Source of the DNA: an uncultured Rubripirellula sp.
GTDB lineage: Bacteria; Planctomycetota; Planctomycetia; Pirellulales; Pirellulaceae
Length of the DNA: 64,000 nucleotides
Reading direction: 5' to 3'
Assembly (NCBI GenBank): GCA_938045805.1
Contig: CALIBL010000055.1
Span: 1 to 64,000 of the forward strand
Every line of letters starts with the position of its first letter. Within the stretch, counting starts at the first letter, position 1. The notes below the pieces were generated by a model, which worked only from the letters and a program-made list of their open reading frames with translations, was not told the origin of the DNA and searched no databases. Position numbers and translations under genes: made by a program. Below are positions 16,273 through 25,587 of this stretch, piece after piece.

Positions 16273-18669
16273 ATGCACCAACAACCATTCAATCTTCCCG
16301 CCGGCATCCGCATATTGTTCATCTTGCTGGTTTGGATCTCCATCCAAACCGCTTTGGTGAACACCGCTGTTTCAACGGAAAAACAGGATGCGTCAGAATC
16401 AGACACTGTGACTGCATTGACCGATACCTTAGCGGGGCATAGCTATCACGGTGAAGCGTTTAATGAAGGTCCCCGTCAGGCAGCAATTTTGCTCCCAAAT
16501 CTGGGATCGATTAGCTTTCCCAGCTCCGCTACACAAACGGAGACTCAGCAATTTATTGAGCAGGGAATTCTTCAGCTGCATGGATTTTGGTATCTCGAAG
16601 CAGAGCGTTCTTTTCGGCAAGCATCGATGCTTGAGCCCAACCTAGCGATTCCTTATTGGGGAATGGCGATGGCGAATCAGAACAATGCGGACCGAGCAAG
16701 AGGCTTCATTGATCAAGCGCTTCAGCGAGTCGCGGAAGGAGCTGACGATCGAGAGGAGCTGTACGTTAAAGCGCTCGATCAGCTGATCCCCAAAAAGCAA
16801 AATGAATCCGATTCCGACAAGAAAAAGGATGTGGATGAAAAGGAGGAGAAAAAACAGCGTGCCGAGCGATATATCGCGGCAATGGAAAAAATCTTAGATC
16901 ACTCACCACATGACATCGAAGCCAAAGCCTTCATCGCAGTGCAAATGTGGATGGCTAATGGATACGGTGTAAAGATTACGAGTCGTTACGCAGTGGATGC
17001 ATTATTGACCGAAGTATTTAACGCGAACCCTGCTCACCCGGCTCACCATTATCGAATTCACCTCTGGGATCGAAATCGGCCTGAGAACGCTTTGGAAGCG
17101 GCTGCTCAGTGTGGCCCCGCTAGCCCGGGCATCGCGCACATGTGGCACATGCCCGGCCACATCTATTCAAAACTAAAGCGATACCAAGATGCTGCCTGGC
17201 AACAGGAAGCGTCCGCGCGAGTTGACCATGCTCATATGATCAATACGCGTCTCATGCCGGATGAGATTCACAACTTCGCGCACAATAATGAATGGCTTGT
17301 CCGCAACCTTGTTTTTGTCGGACGTGTGAACGAAGCAATCACGCTCGCGAAAAATCTAATCTCGCTACCCAAACACCCTAAGTACAACACTCTTGAAAAA
17401 CGTGGCAGTCATAAATTCGGTCGCCAACGTCTTATTCAGGTTTTGACTGAATATGAACTATGGGATCAATTGCTTCAGGAATCAGATGGACCATTTCTAA
17501 CTGTCACCGGTAACGAAGAAGTGGATCAAGAGCGATCAGCATGGATCGCAGTTGCTCACCATCTCCTAGGTCACGAAGAACAAGGCGCAGCAATCTACGA
17601 GTCATTCAAGAAAGAGCTCGATGAGATTGAAAAACAGATTGAGTCAGCGGAGAAACAAGAGCAGGAAGAGACTAAATCCCCCGCAGAGAATACCGAAGAA
17701 TCGGAGCAAAACGATGCGGAATCCAATCAGCCCACAAAAGAAGAACTAGAAAAGAAAAAGCGATCCCTTGAACCCTTGGTCGCTCGAATTCAGTGCGCAA
17801 AATCTGTGTTTGAAGGCAATTTGGAGTCGTTCAAGGAGTCAGAAAAGCAGGCGAAACTCGAAACGATTTTGAAATCACGTTGGCTTGCACGCCTTGGTGA
17901 TCATCAACAGGCATTGGAAATTGCTAAAAAGCAATTCAACAATGACAAGTCTCAAATCAGACCTTTGGCCACGATCACTCAATTACTTTGGGATACCGGC
18001 GAGAAAGAAGAGGCCATCGAAAAATTCCGTCTTCTGCGCCAGGTTGCCGCGTACGCTGACCTGAACACACCGATGCTAGCCACTCTCAAGCCCGTTGCTG
18101 CATCAATAGAATGCCCAGAAGATTGGCGTGCCAAACCAGAACCGGCAAAGGATTTGGGGCCACGACCGCCTCTGCACGAGCTCGGGCCTTTTCGCTGGGA
18201 ACCGTATCAAGCTCCCGCTTGGAATGCGATCACGCCAGATGGTCTGAGTTTTGGCAACGAAGATCACCAAGGCAAGCCAACCATCATCATCTATTACCTT
18301 GGTTTTGGCTGCCTTCATTGCGTCGAACAACTGCATACATTTTCACCCTTACTCGATGAATTCAAAGCATCCGGTATCGATATCATTGCGGTGAGCACGG
18401 AGACGGTAGAGGAACTGAAACACGGAATAAAGAACTTCGACCAGCCCGTTAGCATCCCGTTGCTCGCGAACGCAAAACAAGATGCGTTTAAAAGCTATCG
18501 ATGCTGGGATGATTTCGAAAACCAACCACTGCACGGAACCTTCTTAATCGATGCTCAGGGCCGCGTTCGCTGGCAAGACATTAGCTATGAGCCGTTCAAT
18601 GACCCAGAATTTTTACTAAATGAGTCAAAACGGTTACTGAACCTTCCGTCAAGCGACGAGAAGAACTAG
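16273..18669 (+). CDS. TPR-like protein fused to AhpC/TSA (redoxin) domain
   Basis: This is a 798-residue exported protein with an N-terminal hydrophobic signal (IRILFILLVWISIQTALV). Residues about 95-440 are helical repeats of TPR type (for example GFWYLEAERSFRQASMLEPN and AIPYWGMAMANQNN). Two Glu/Lys-rich stretches near residues 175-200 and 455-500 look like flexible or coiled-coil linkers. Residues about 650-790 are a redoxin domain with C-L-H-C at 680-683, then VSTETVEELK and GTFLIDAQGRVRWQDI. The two Cys are in a thioredoxin-like CxxC spacing. It may reduce or scavenge peroxide on partners held by the repeats; the substrate is unknown. It stands alone between convergent glgC and a small hypothetical gene. 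Confidence 0.85.
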   Translation: MHQQPFNLPAGIRILFILLVWISIQTALVNTAVSTEKQDASESDTVTALTDTLAGHSYHGEAFNEGPRQAAILLPNLGSISFPSSATQTETQQFIEQGILQLHGFWYLEAERSFRQASMLEPNLAIPYWGMAMANQNNADRARGFIDQALQRVAEGADDREELYVKALDQLIPKKQNESDSDKKKDVDEKEEKKQRAERYIAAMEKILDHSPHDIEAKAFIAVQMWMANGYGVKITSRYAVDALLTEVFNANPAHPAHHYRIHLWDRNRPENALEAAAQCGPASPGIAHMWHMPGHIYSKLKRYQDAAWQQEASARVDHAHMINTRLMPDEIHNFAHNNEWLVRNLVFVGRVNEAITLAKNLISLPKHPKYNTLEKRGSHKFGRQRLIQVLTEYELWDQLLQESDGPFLTVTGNEEVDQERSAWIAVAHHLLGHEEQGAAIYESFKKELDEIEKQIESAEKQEQEETKSPAENTEESEQNDAESNQPTKEELEKKKRSLEPLVARIQCAKSVFEGNLESFKESEKQAKLETILKSRWLARLGDHQQALEIAKKQFNNDKSQIRPLATITQLLWDTGEKEEAIEKFRLLRQVAAYADLNTPMLATLKPVAASIECPEDWRAKPEPAKDLGPRPPLHELGPFRWEPYQAPAWNAITPDGLSFGNEDHQGKPTIIIYYLGFGCLHCVEQLHTFSPLLDEFKASGIDIIAVSTETVEELKHGIKNFDQPVSIPLLANAKQDAFKSYRCWDDFENQPLHGTFLIDAQGRVRWQDISYEPFNDPEFLLNESKRLLNLPSSDEKN

Positions 18670-18715
18670 CCTCTCTTGATATTGACAGTGGACTGATGCG
18701 TTTAAGATCAAAGGA

Positions 18716-19999
18716 TCAGCTACGAAAACCAGATTCAACGGTAGCATTCTTGATAACAATCGAGATGCCATCGCGAATCTGAATGGCCTCGTCTTCTCCT
18801 TGATTGTCAATTCCTGCCTGATTCGTGATTGAAACGTTCTCGCCGATTCGACAATTCTTGTCGAGAATCGTCCCGCATATGGTGGTTCCACTACCGATCC
18901 CTACGGGAACACGTCCTGAGGGCAATTGGTCGGAGGTTTCGATATAGTCCGCCCCCATCACCACACTATCTTTAATCGTCACGTTGTCTCCGATCACCGT
19001 TCGAAGACCAATCACGCTGTTCTCAATCGTCACGTTGTCTCCAATACGACAACCATCCGCGATTAAGCTGTTGCTAATTTTTGCATCACCCATAATGGTT
19101 GGCGGAAGGAATCGAGGTCGACTGAAAATTGGAGAATCAGGGTTTCGCAATTCAAACGGAGGTGCTTTACCGGCAAGCGAAAGATTGGCCTCATAGAAAG
19201 CGCGAATGGTTCCAATATCCTCCCAGTATCCGTCAAAAAGATGGACTTGAACTTTGTGGGACTTAATCGCCTCAGGAAAAACCTCCTTGCCGAAATCTTC
19301 GTGCGCCGTTGATCGCAGCAGATCTACCATGACGTCTTTGTTGAAGATGTACAGCCCCATACTTGCTAGGCAGTCCCGTCCTTGGCTCGGGATCCCACGA
19401 GCATCAATCCAGCTTGGATCCATGCGAACCGTTGCAAGTTCTTCTTCAGACTGAGGTTTCTCAACGAATCCCCGAACCTGACCCTCGTTATCAACCTGCA
19501 TGATACCGAGCGAACTGGCATCCTTTCTCGACACTGGAATTCCAGCTATCGTCGCATGTGCTCCCGACTCAATATGGGTCCGCATCATTTCACGGAAATC
19601 CATCCGGTAAAGTTGATCGCCTGACAAAATCAGAACATGCTCGATCCAATCTTCTTCCAAGTGGATGAGGTTTTTTCTGACAGCATCTGCGGTTCCCTGA
19701 TACCAGTCGGTACCTGCATTAACGGTCTCCTGTGCCGCGAGAACTTCGACAAAACCACCGCTAAAATGATCAAACGAATACGTTTGTCGCAAATGTCGAT
19801 GAAGACTTTCCGAAAGAAACTGAGTCAGCACGTAGGCTCGATTTAGGCCGCTATTGATGCAGTTGCTGATCGGGATATCGATTAATCGATACTTTGCTGC
19901 AAGCGGAACTGCTGGCTTTGCCCTAATCTTTGTCAACGGAAAGAGTCTTGTGCCACGCCCGCCACCAAGAATCAAAGCAATCGTTTTGGAAAGATCCAT
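18716..19999 (-). CDS. glgC: Glucose-1-phosphate adenylyltransferase
   Basis: GlgC makes ADP-glucose from glucose-1-phosphate and ATP, the first committed step of bacterial glycogen synthesis. The 427-residue length fits. The nucleotide-binding start is ALILGGGRGTRLFPLTKIRAKPA, with the KPAVPLA and PISNCINSG blocks following. The product-site stretch ILSGDQLYRMD, the GYWEDIGTIRAFYEAN block and a C-terminal left-handed beta-helix with repeated isoleucine-rich turns (IENSVIGLRTVIGDNVTI) are all present. It is a single gene, convergent with the TPR-redoxin gene (46 bases apart), and the other glycogen genes are not in the window. Confidence 0.97.
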   Translation of the reverse strand: MDLSKTIALILGGGRGTRLFPLTKIRAKPAVPLAAKYRLIDIPISNCINSGLNRAYVLTQFLSESLHRHLRQTYSFDHFSGGFVEVLAAQETVNAGTDWYQGTADAVRKNLIHLEEDWIEHVLILSGDQLYRMDFREMMRTHIESGAHATIAGIPVSRKDASSLGIMQVDNEGQVRGFVEKPQSEEELATVRMDPSWIDARGIPSQGRDCLASMGLYIFNKDVMVDLLRSTAHEDFGKEVFPEAIKSHKVQVHLFDGYWEDIGTIRAFYEANLSLAGKAPPFELRNPDSPIFSRPRFLPPTIMGDAKISNSLIADGCRIGDNVTIENSVIGLRTVIGDNVTIKDSVVMGADYIETSDQLPSGRVPVGIGSGTTICGTILDKNCRIGENVSITNQAGIDNQGEDEAIQIRDGISIVIKNATVESGFRS

Positions 20000-20088
20000 A
20001 GCAGAACCTATTAGGGTGTCAAAAACTTTTGATGCACTCAGGTTTTAACCAGCAAGCAGTCGTTTCGATAGATTGTTCGCATTAGTGT

Positions 20089-21138
20089 TTACCAATACTT
20101 CTCGAAACGCACCGATCCCGGCCCTTGCAGGTCGCTACCGTCCTCAAATCCCGCATCACGAAGAACCGAAAGCATCCCCGGAGACGATAACGGCTGACCT
20201 CCCGGCGGAACATATCCAATCATCGCTGGGTTACCGCAGAGAAATACATGCGTATTCGCTGGCACAAATTCGACACCGGCCGCCGAGGCCAATTGGCCAC
20301 TCTGAAAGAGATCCTGCAAATACTGCTTTCCTACGTAGTCGGGATGAGCCGGATCCAAGTTAATTGGATCACGAGTGGTGTAGGGCAGGTAGCGGTACTG
20401 AGAAAACCGACGCATCAACTCGTCGTGCTCGCGCGTGTACCCCAAATCTTCCTTGTGCCGCACGCTCGTCACATTGACCACTCGACCATGATGCCCCCGA
20501 TCCAAAAGGGCAGCCACCATTGCATTGTGAGGCGCTTCGCCCGTGCCGGTGCCGAGCATTAAGACCGTTTCATGCGGTTTGACATCACCCAAAACGTATT
20601 GTCCGGTGATTTTCTTTTGAACCTCGATGCGATCCCCTTGTCCAAGGCAGAACAGTCGTGGCGTAAGAACTGGTGGCTTATTGTCCGGAGAGCTCGCCTG
20701 CCGAACCAGCGTAATATAGAACTCGAGGTAGTCGATCGAATTGACTGGCGTTAGCTTTTGCTCTGCATCAAGTAACGGACAAGAGATTGAATACGCTCGC
20801 CGAGTAAGCTTTCGCAACTTCTTCTCTGGCAGCTCCTCGGCTTGAGTATCTTTGAGCCGAGTTTCCCAATTCCCTAGTCCCAACGCCACATATTGCCCTG
20901 GCTCGAAAGCATGGAACGGAGCGTCCGGTCGGACCCGGAATTTGGCCAAATCAGGATTGATATCAATCCGCTCAATGATCGTTGCGTTGTAGAACCTATC
21001 TCGTAGTTCCGTGGTCTCGCTTCCGCTCAACTTGGACATCTCGGTTGCTTTACTCAACGTATCCATCTCCCGCCACAATACCAAACCTTGCAGGAACACA
21101 TTTAAATCGAGACCGTCTTGATGGCATTTGACGGTCAT
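20089..21138 (-). CDS. Ferredoxin/flavodoxin--NADP reductase family oxidoreductase
   Basis: This FAD-dependent reductase passes electrons between NADP(H) and ferredoxin or flavodoxin. The FAD-binding motif RRAYSISCP is visible, with EPGQYVALGLG ahead of it, GTGTGEAPHNAMVAAL in the NADP part, and HVFLCGNPAMIG near the end. Plant-type FNRs end in an aromatic residue; this one ends in YW. Of three candidate starts (21138, 21066, 21039) none has a strong ribosome site, so the first 24 residues are uncertain. It is 89 bases upstream of glgC on the same strand, without a clear operon link. Role is inferred from the family. Confidence 0.88.
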   Translation of the reverse strand: MTVKCHQDGLDLNVFLQGLVLWREMDTLSKATEMSKLSGSETTELRDRFYNATIIERIDINPDLAKFRVRPDAPFHAFEPGQYVALGLGNWETRLKDTQAEELPEKKLRKLTRRAYSISCPLLDAEQKLTPVNSIDYLEFYITLVRQASSPDNKPPVLTPRLFCLGQGDRIEVQKKITGQYVLGDVKPHETVLMLGTGTGEAPHNAMVAALLDRGHHGRVVNVTSVRHKEDLGYTREHDELMRRFSQYRYLPYTTRDPINLDPAHPDYVGKQYLQDLFQSGQLASAAGVEFVPANTHVFLCGNPAMIGYVPPGGQPLSSPGMLSVLRDAGFEDGSDLQGPGSVRFEKYW

Positions 21139-21473
21139 GTGGGTGAAATGAGCCGCAAAAACAAGCTTGTTTCTCGTTTTTTATGTTCCTCACTGGTGCT
21201 TATAGTTCAATATAATACTCCACCGGAACAGCCTTCGCGTCCGTGAAATGGAATTCTGAATCACTGATAGCCCAAATCTCTCGTGGTTCTGAGAACGCGG
21301 ACGCCGTGATGGGACTTCCGGAAAACCGCAGGCTTGGTTCGATATTATTTGAGCGCGAACGGGCTGCGGAAAATCACTTCCCGATAGAATTTTGTTATCG
21401 GCCGATTGACTTCACCAATCATTCGATACAAGCCCTTTTCTGTTTACCCAAAATCGTTTGAAGATCTGCTGGC
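21139..21473. other. Intergenic region without gene
   Basis: 335 bases between the divergent reductase and SHD1 genes. A TATAAT lies near 21209, but I found no well-placed -35 element, so no promoter is claimed. A 72-codon frame from GTG 21243 has no ribosome site or recognisable protein and is not called. Nothing else stands out. Confidence 0.5.
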
Positions 21474-22802
21474 ATGCCTACTCTACGACCTGTCGCTCGC
21501 TTTTTCGTCTCTCCAGCCATTCTCTTCTCGTTACTTTCGATTGCGATCTTTCCCAACTGGTCTCCGGCAGAAACTTGGACCAGCCTGCGTGGAACCTTTT
21601 CTGTAGAAGCCGAAATGCTGGGGCTTTGGGGTGACTCAGTGATTCTCCAAATGGATGATGGTCGCAGAGTTGCAGTGAACCAACTGGACTTGAAGGCTGA
21701 AAGCCGAATCCAAGCGACGAAAATCGCTGAGCGACTTGCTGAAGAGCGCATGGCTCGCATCGACGAACTGAAAACCCAATCCACTGAGCTTGCTGCACCC
21801 GCGCCCAACCCGCTCCCGGAACCTCCTCCCGCACCTGCCTACAACGCACCGAAAGCTGACACGAATGCGGCGGAGTTCCTTGACCAGGTCGATGCGGCCC
21901 TGATGTCTGGGCATCTCATCGTTCTCTATGATGCTCTACCACCCAGTTACCGGCAAAATGTCGATGAACTGGTCAAACTCTCTGCGAGTAGCCTGGATGC
22001 GAATACCTTTGGAATGGTAACAGGTGTGTTGCATCAGATCGGCGATGTGATCGTTACTCGCCAGCGATGGCTACTGTCGAGCCCTCGCATTGCATCGCTT
22101 GGCCCCGCCGAACAGGAGTTTTTCTCTGGTCCGTTCCTGAACTTTGCCGGACTTCTTCGAAAAGCTTTTGATCCTGCTGCAATGCAACTACAAACGCTAC
22201 AGGACGGTGATTTTCGGCAATGGCTAGAAGCACGAGATCAAGCAATTGCTCCCTACTTAGCTCAACTAATCGATGAGCTCGGCGCCGCTTCTCTTCAGCA
22301 ATTTTCCGTCGAGTCAGAAGAGAATGGAGTCGCGATTGTCAATGCGACCACGGGTGGAGTGAGCATGCAATCAGCCTACGTTCAGGTGGAAGGTTTCTGG
22401 GTCCCACAGTCACTTGCCGATACCTGGGCCGATGATTTTGAGCAGATGAAACAATCCTCCACTCAAGTTGATACTGCTAGCATCGCTACTGCGACGCTCT
22501 TTTTGCAGCCGGCACAGTTGGTACTTAGCCAACTCGCAAATGCGGAAGATGCGAATGCATTCCACCAACAGCTCGAAGCGGTCTTCGCACCAGCCGAAGC
22601 CATGCTATCGACTTTTGCGGGATCGATTGGAGCGAGCTTAGCTGGGAACCAAGCTGGGCCAGCAGGCAACCAAGCCGGCTATGGTGATTATGAAATGGAC
22701 ATGGAAATGGACATGGAAATGGACATGGAAATGGACATGGAAATGGAGCAAGACATGGGACTGGAAATGCGTGGCCTCGACTTCGGAAGCTCACCCCGAT
22801 GA
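21474..22802 (+). CDS. SHD1-type secreted protein with Glu-Met-Asp-Met tail repeat
   Basis: This 442-residue exported protein begins with a signal peptide (ILFSLLSIAIFPNWSPAE) and a short SHD1-like module (TWTSLRGTFSVEAEMLGLWG to VNQLDLKAESR), a beta domain common in planctomycete exported proteins and related to SLA1 homology domain 1. A proline-rich linker (APNPLPEPPPAPAY) leads to a helical body of about 280 residues that I do not recognise. The last 60 residues hold Gly/Ala/Gln-rich sequence and four EMDM repeats then EMEQDM. The 12-base DNA repeat behind them is listed separately. No partner is evident; hemG/hemY follows 162 bases downstream. Function unknown. Confidence 0.8.
   Translation: MPTLRPVARFFVSPAILFSLLSIAIFPNWSPAETWTSLRGTFSVEAEMLGLWGDSVILQMDDGRRVAVNQLDLKAESRIQATKIAERLAEERMARIDELKTQSTELAAPAPNPLPEPPPAPAYNAPKADTNAAEFLDQVDAALMSGHLIVLYDALPPSYRQNVDELVKLSASSLDANTFGMVTGVLHQIGDVIVTRQRWLLSSPRIASLGPAEQEFFSGPFLNFAGLLRKAFDPAAMQLQTLQDGDFRQWLEARDQAIAPYLAQLIDELGAASLQQFSVESEENGVAIVNATTGGVSMQSAYVQVEGFWVPQSLADTWADDFEQMKQSSTQVDTASIATATLFLQPAQLVLSQLANAEDANAFHQQLEAVFAPAEAMLSTFAGSIGASLAGNQAGPAGNQAGYGDYEMDMEMDMEMDMEMDMEMEQDMGLEMRGLDFGSSPR
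22692..22746 (+). repeat. 12-base tandem repeat in coding sequence
   Basis: Four exact copies of the 12-base unit GAAATGGACATG (22692-22739) followed by a partial copy (22740-22746). Each unit encodes Glu-Met-Asp-Met, giving an acidic, methionine-rich tail near the end of the SHD1-type protein. Perfect units suggest recent slippage, so copy number may vary between strains. Confidence 0.95.
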
Positions 22803-22964
22803 CTGTCAACTGTTGAGAATGTCAGATTGCACATTCAAGACTCGCAGCTTACCGTGCCATCGACTCAGCGTGCTGATGGATCGACTGACTCGCAGAGCGA
22901 ATCTGAGAACTAAAAAGGCCGCACCCTTCAGAACCGCCTCACTCAATTGGCACTAACTTCTTTC

Positions 22965-24467
22965 ATGTCGCAGCATCGCAGCGAAATCACCGATGACAAG
23001 AATGCGAGCCTACCTTCGCAACCGAAAATTTGCATTGTTGGTGGTGGGTTATCGGGACTTGCGACCGCATACAGATTGCATCGACTCTTGCCTGACGCTT
23101 CTATCTCGATTTTTGAAGCTACATCCCGAGTCGGCGGAGTGATTCATAGCGAAAGATGCAAAGACTATTTGGTGGACCATGGTGCTGACATGTTCGCAAC
23201 CAATCCACCCGCTGCGATGAGGCTATGCGAAGAGTTAGGTGTAGTTGATGACCTGATTGAACCATTAGTGAAGGGGCGTGGAGCAAAGATTGTTAATGGT
23301 GGCCGTCTGGTCGCACTTCCAGAAGGCTTTGTTCTAATGCGGGCAACTCAGTTATGGCCGATGGTTCGTACTCCATTACTTTCGATCCGTGGAAAACTTA
23401 GGTTTTTAATGGAGCGTTGGATTCCAGTTAAAACCAGCAGAGGACAAGACGAGCAGGACGAATCGATTGGAGACTTTGTCAGACGACGCATGGGTCATGA
23501 GATGCTTGACCGCATTGTTGCTCCGCTCACCGCAGGAATCTATACCGCAGATATTGATCGGCTGAGCATGCTCGCAACCATGGGACCCATTGCAAAAATG
23601 GAAACGACCCACGGATCACTTGCAAAAGCAACCTCAGAACGTCGAAAATCAGGGGAGGATTCGGTAGAGCGAAATAGTGCGGGTGCTAGGTACAGTCAAT
23701 TTCGAGCGTTCCCCGAAGGAATGGTTCAGCTCATTGAATCTCTGGTTTCTCATCTACCCGCCGAGGTGATCAACACTGACACGAAAGTCCTGAGCTTAAG
23801 CCGGTCAACCGTTGAAGGATGGAACTTAAGTTTAAAGACAGACGATGCAGAACGATGTGAATCATTTGATGAAGTGGTTCTTGCGACTCCGCCTCGAATT
23901 ACCTCGAATCTCCTCCAAGGCATCTGTCCGAGTGCTGCCAGTCTCCTCGCTGATATTGAAGCCTCTTCGGTTGCAATCGTTGTCTTGGGAGTCAAACAAA
24001 CACAAATTGCTCGACCTGCGAATTGCTTCGGTTTTGTGGTTCCGTTATCTGAAAAACGCAAGATTTTAGCGTGCAGTTTTGCAAGTGAAAAATTCAGGGG
24101 TCGTGCACCGACTGACCGTGTTTTGATACGCGTCTTTGTCGGAGGTGCCATGCAACCGGAACTGCTCCAACAATCGGATCAGGAACTCTCCAACTTGGTA
24201 CGTGAAGAACTCTTTGAACTAATCGGACTCAGCGGCGAACCTGAAATCACTCAAGTGGTGCGATGGCATGAAGCGATGCCGCAGTATCATGTCGGTCATC
24301 TTGATCGCGTTGCGAAGATTGAAAGTGAACTTACTGAAGTTGAAGGTGTCACCGTGGTATCTAACTCACTCCACGGAGTCGGCATCTCACCTGTGATTGG
24401 TCAAGCGAATACCGCGGCAGCACAAATCGCAAGTCGCTTAAACTCGTCAAGCGACCCGTCGAGCTGA
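22965..24467 (+). CDS. hemY: Protoporphyrinogen/coproporphyrinogen oxidase (HemY/CgoX type)
   Basis: This flavin enzyme oxidises a porphyrinogen to a porphyrin late in heme synthesis. Family features in the 500-residue protein: FAD-binding ICIVGGGLSGLATAYRL near residue 15, RVGGVIHSE, DHGADMF, then the long central block ending PLTAGIYTADIDRLSM, FRAFPEGMVQLIE and the C-terminal GVGISPVIGQANTAA. Protoporphyrinogen versus coproporphyrinogen cannot be decided from sequence by eye. ATG 22965 is preferred over TTG 22947. Its last 21 bases overlap the converging kinase gene. It stands apart from other heme genes. Confidence 0.92.
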   Translation: MSQHRSEITDDKNASLPSQPKICIVGGGLSGLATAYRLHRLLPDASISIFEATSRVGGVIHSERCKDYLVDHGADMFATNPPAAMRLCEELGVVDDLIEPLVKGRGAKIVNGGRLVALPEGFVLMRATQLWPMVRTPLLSIRGKLRFLMERWIPVKTSRGQDEQDESIGDFVRRRMGHEMLDRIVAPLTAGIYTADIDRLSMLATMGPIAKMETTHGSLAKATSERRKSGEDSVERNSAGARYSQFRAFPEGMVQLIESLVSHLPAEVINTDTKVLSLSRSTVEGWNLSLKTDDAERCESFDEVVLATPPRITSNLLQGICPSAASLLADIEASSVAIVVLGVKQTQIARPANCFGFVVPLSEKRKILACSFASEKFRGRAPTDRVLIRVFVGGAMQPELLQQSDQELSNLVREELFELIGLSGEPEITQVVRWHEAMPQYHVGHLDRVAKIESELTEVEGVTVVSNSLHGVGISPVIGQANTAAAQIASRLNSSSDPSS

Positions 24468-25361
24468 AATCGACTCGGTCTCCGGTGTGCCTTTCAAAAC
24501 AACCGATCGGTCAGTTAACGGAAACCGGATGCGACTGAGAGCATTTTGCATTGCTACAGCATCCCGAAAACGCTTGTTTGGCGTCGGGTCGATTGCCTTC
24601 CTGATCAGAGATACAAGTTCTTGAGACAATCCGCGCCGCAGTCGATTAAAACCAGGGAAAGAATCAAAAGGATACTCTGGCGTCTCGCCAGCGAGCATTC
24701 GATAAATCACCAAGCCCAACGAAAATACGTCGCTACGATAGCTTGGCTTACCCATTGCTTGCTCTGGAGCCATGTAGCCAAGTGTGCCGCTAGCCGAGAC
24801 CTCATGCCCTCCACGTTCCACGCGAGCCAAGCCAAAATCACTCATTTGAATCGTTTGGTCCGAAAACAGCACGAAATTTTCTGGCTTGATATCCCGATGC
24901 AAGATCGATTGCTTGTGTGCATAAGCGAGACCGCTGACCATCTGCACGATGTAATGAATCGCAGTGGAACGAGCCATCCGACGCGTCATTCGATCTTCTA
25001 GCGTTTCTTCGCCGAGGGGGAAAACCATGACGAAGTGGCCGTCAATAAATCGTGCATCCTGCAGTGGCAAGATCCCAGGATGATCCAACTTCGCCATGAT
25101 GCGAACTTCTCGCTTCAGATCATCAAATGAGCCTCCCTGTTCGGGGGCGGATAATTGCGGGATTTTCAGTGCGACATGACGATCTACGATTAGATCCCTA
25201 GCAGCATAGACCGTTGCGAAACCTCCCTCGCCCATGCGTTTGAGCAGGCGATACTTATCGAGCCTCGCACCCAGCCTTAATGGGCGAGTTTCGCTTGAGT
25301 TTCCGCGGAATATTTTTAGGGAGGCTGCCACTGACTTCTCTTGAAACGAAAAACACAGCAT
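24447..25361 (-). CDS. Compact Ser/Thr protein kinase
   Basis: A 304-residue cytoplasmic kinase of the Hanks type. Visible: glycine loop MGEGGFATVYAARD, the ATP-site lysine in VALKIPQLS, catalytic HRDIKPENFV, metal-binding DFGLARV, and MAPEQAM. It has no membrane segment or extra domain, unlike many planctomycete kinases. A 30-residue N-terminal stretch precedes the kinase domain. The ATG is at 25361. It ends inside the 3' end of the convergent porphyrinogen oxidase gene (21-base overlap). The substrate and ligand are unknown. Confidence 0.93.
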   Translation of the reverse strand: MLCFSFQEKSVAASLKIFRGNSSETRPLRLGARLDKYRLLKRMGEGGFATVYAARDLIVDRHVALKIPQLSAPEQGGSFDDLKREVRIMAKLDHPGILPLQDARFIDGHFVMVFPLGEETLEDRMTRRMARSTAIHYIVQMVSGLAYAHKQSILHRDIKPENFVLFSDQTIQMSDFGLARVERGGHEVSASGTLGYMAPEQAMGKPSYRSDVFSLGLVIYRMLAGETPEYPFDSFPGFNRLRRGLSQELVSLIRKAIDPTPNKRFRDAVAMQNALSRIRFPLTDRSVVLKGTPETESISARRVA

Positions 25362-25587
25362 GGCTAAATCAGCCTGTGTCCCACTGAGGATTCTATTTTA
25401 AGAATCAATCGCGGTACGACTCAGTTGACCAAAACCATCAAAACATGAGACGCCGTATGGTCTCGTCTCTATAGATCGTCACAATCAACACAAGACCTAA
25501 ATATTTCCGGCCCCTAATTTCAGTCCTGCTTCAGCTGAGAACCTGTACGCGGAACGCTCAGAGTTAATTGAATGTGATTTCTAGCAA

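Noticed and set aside
21243-21461. Possible small gene before the SHD1 gene
   Set aside because: Only a GTG start without ribosome site, and composition is not protein-like enough to support it.
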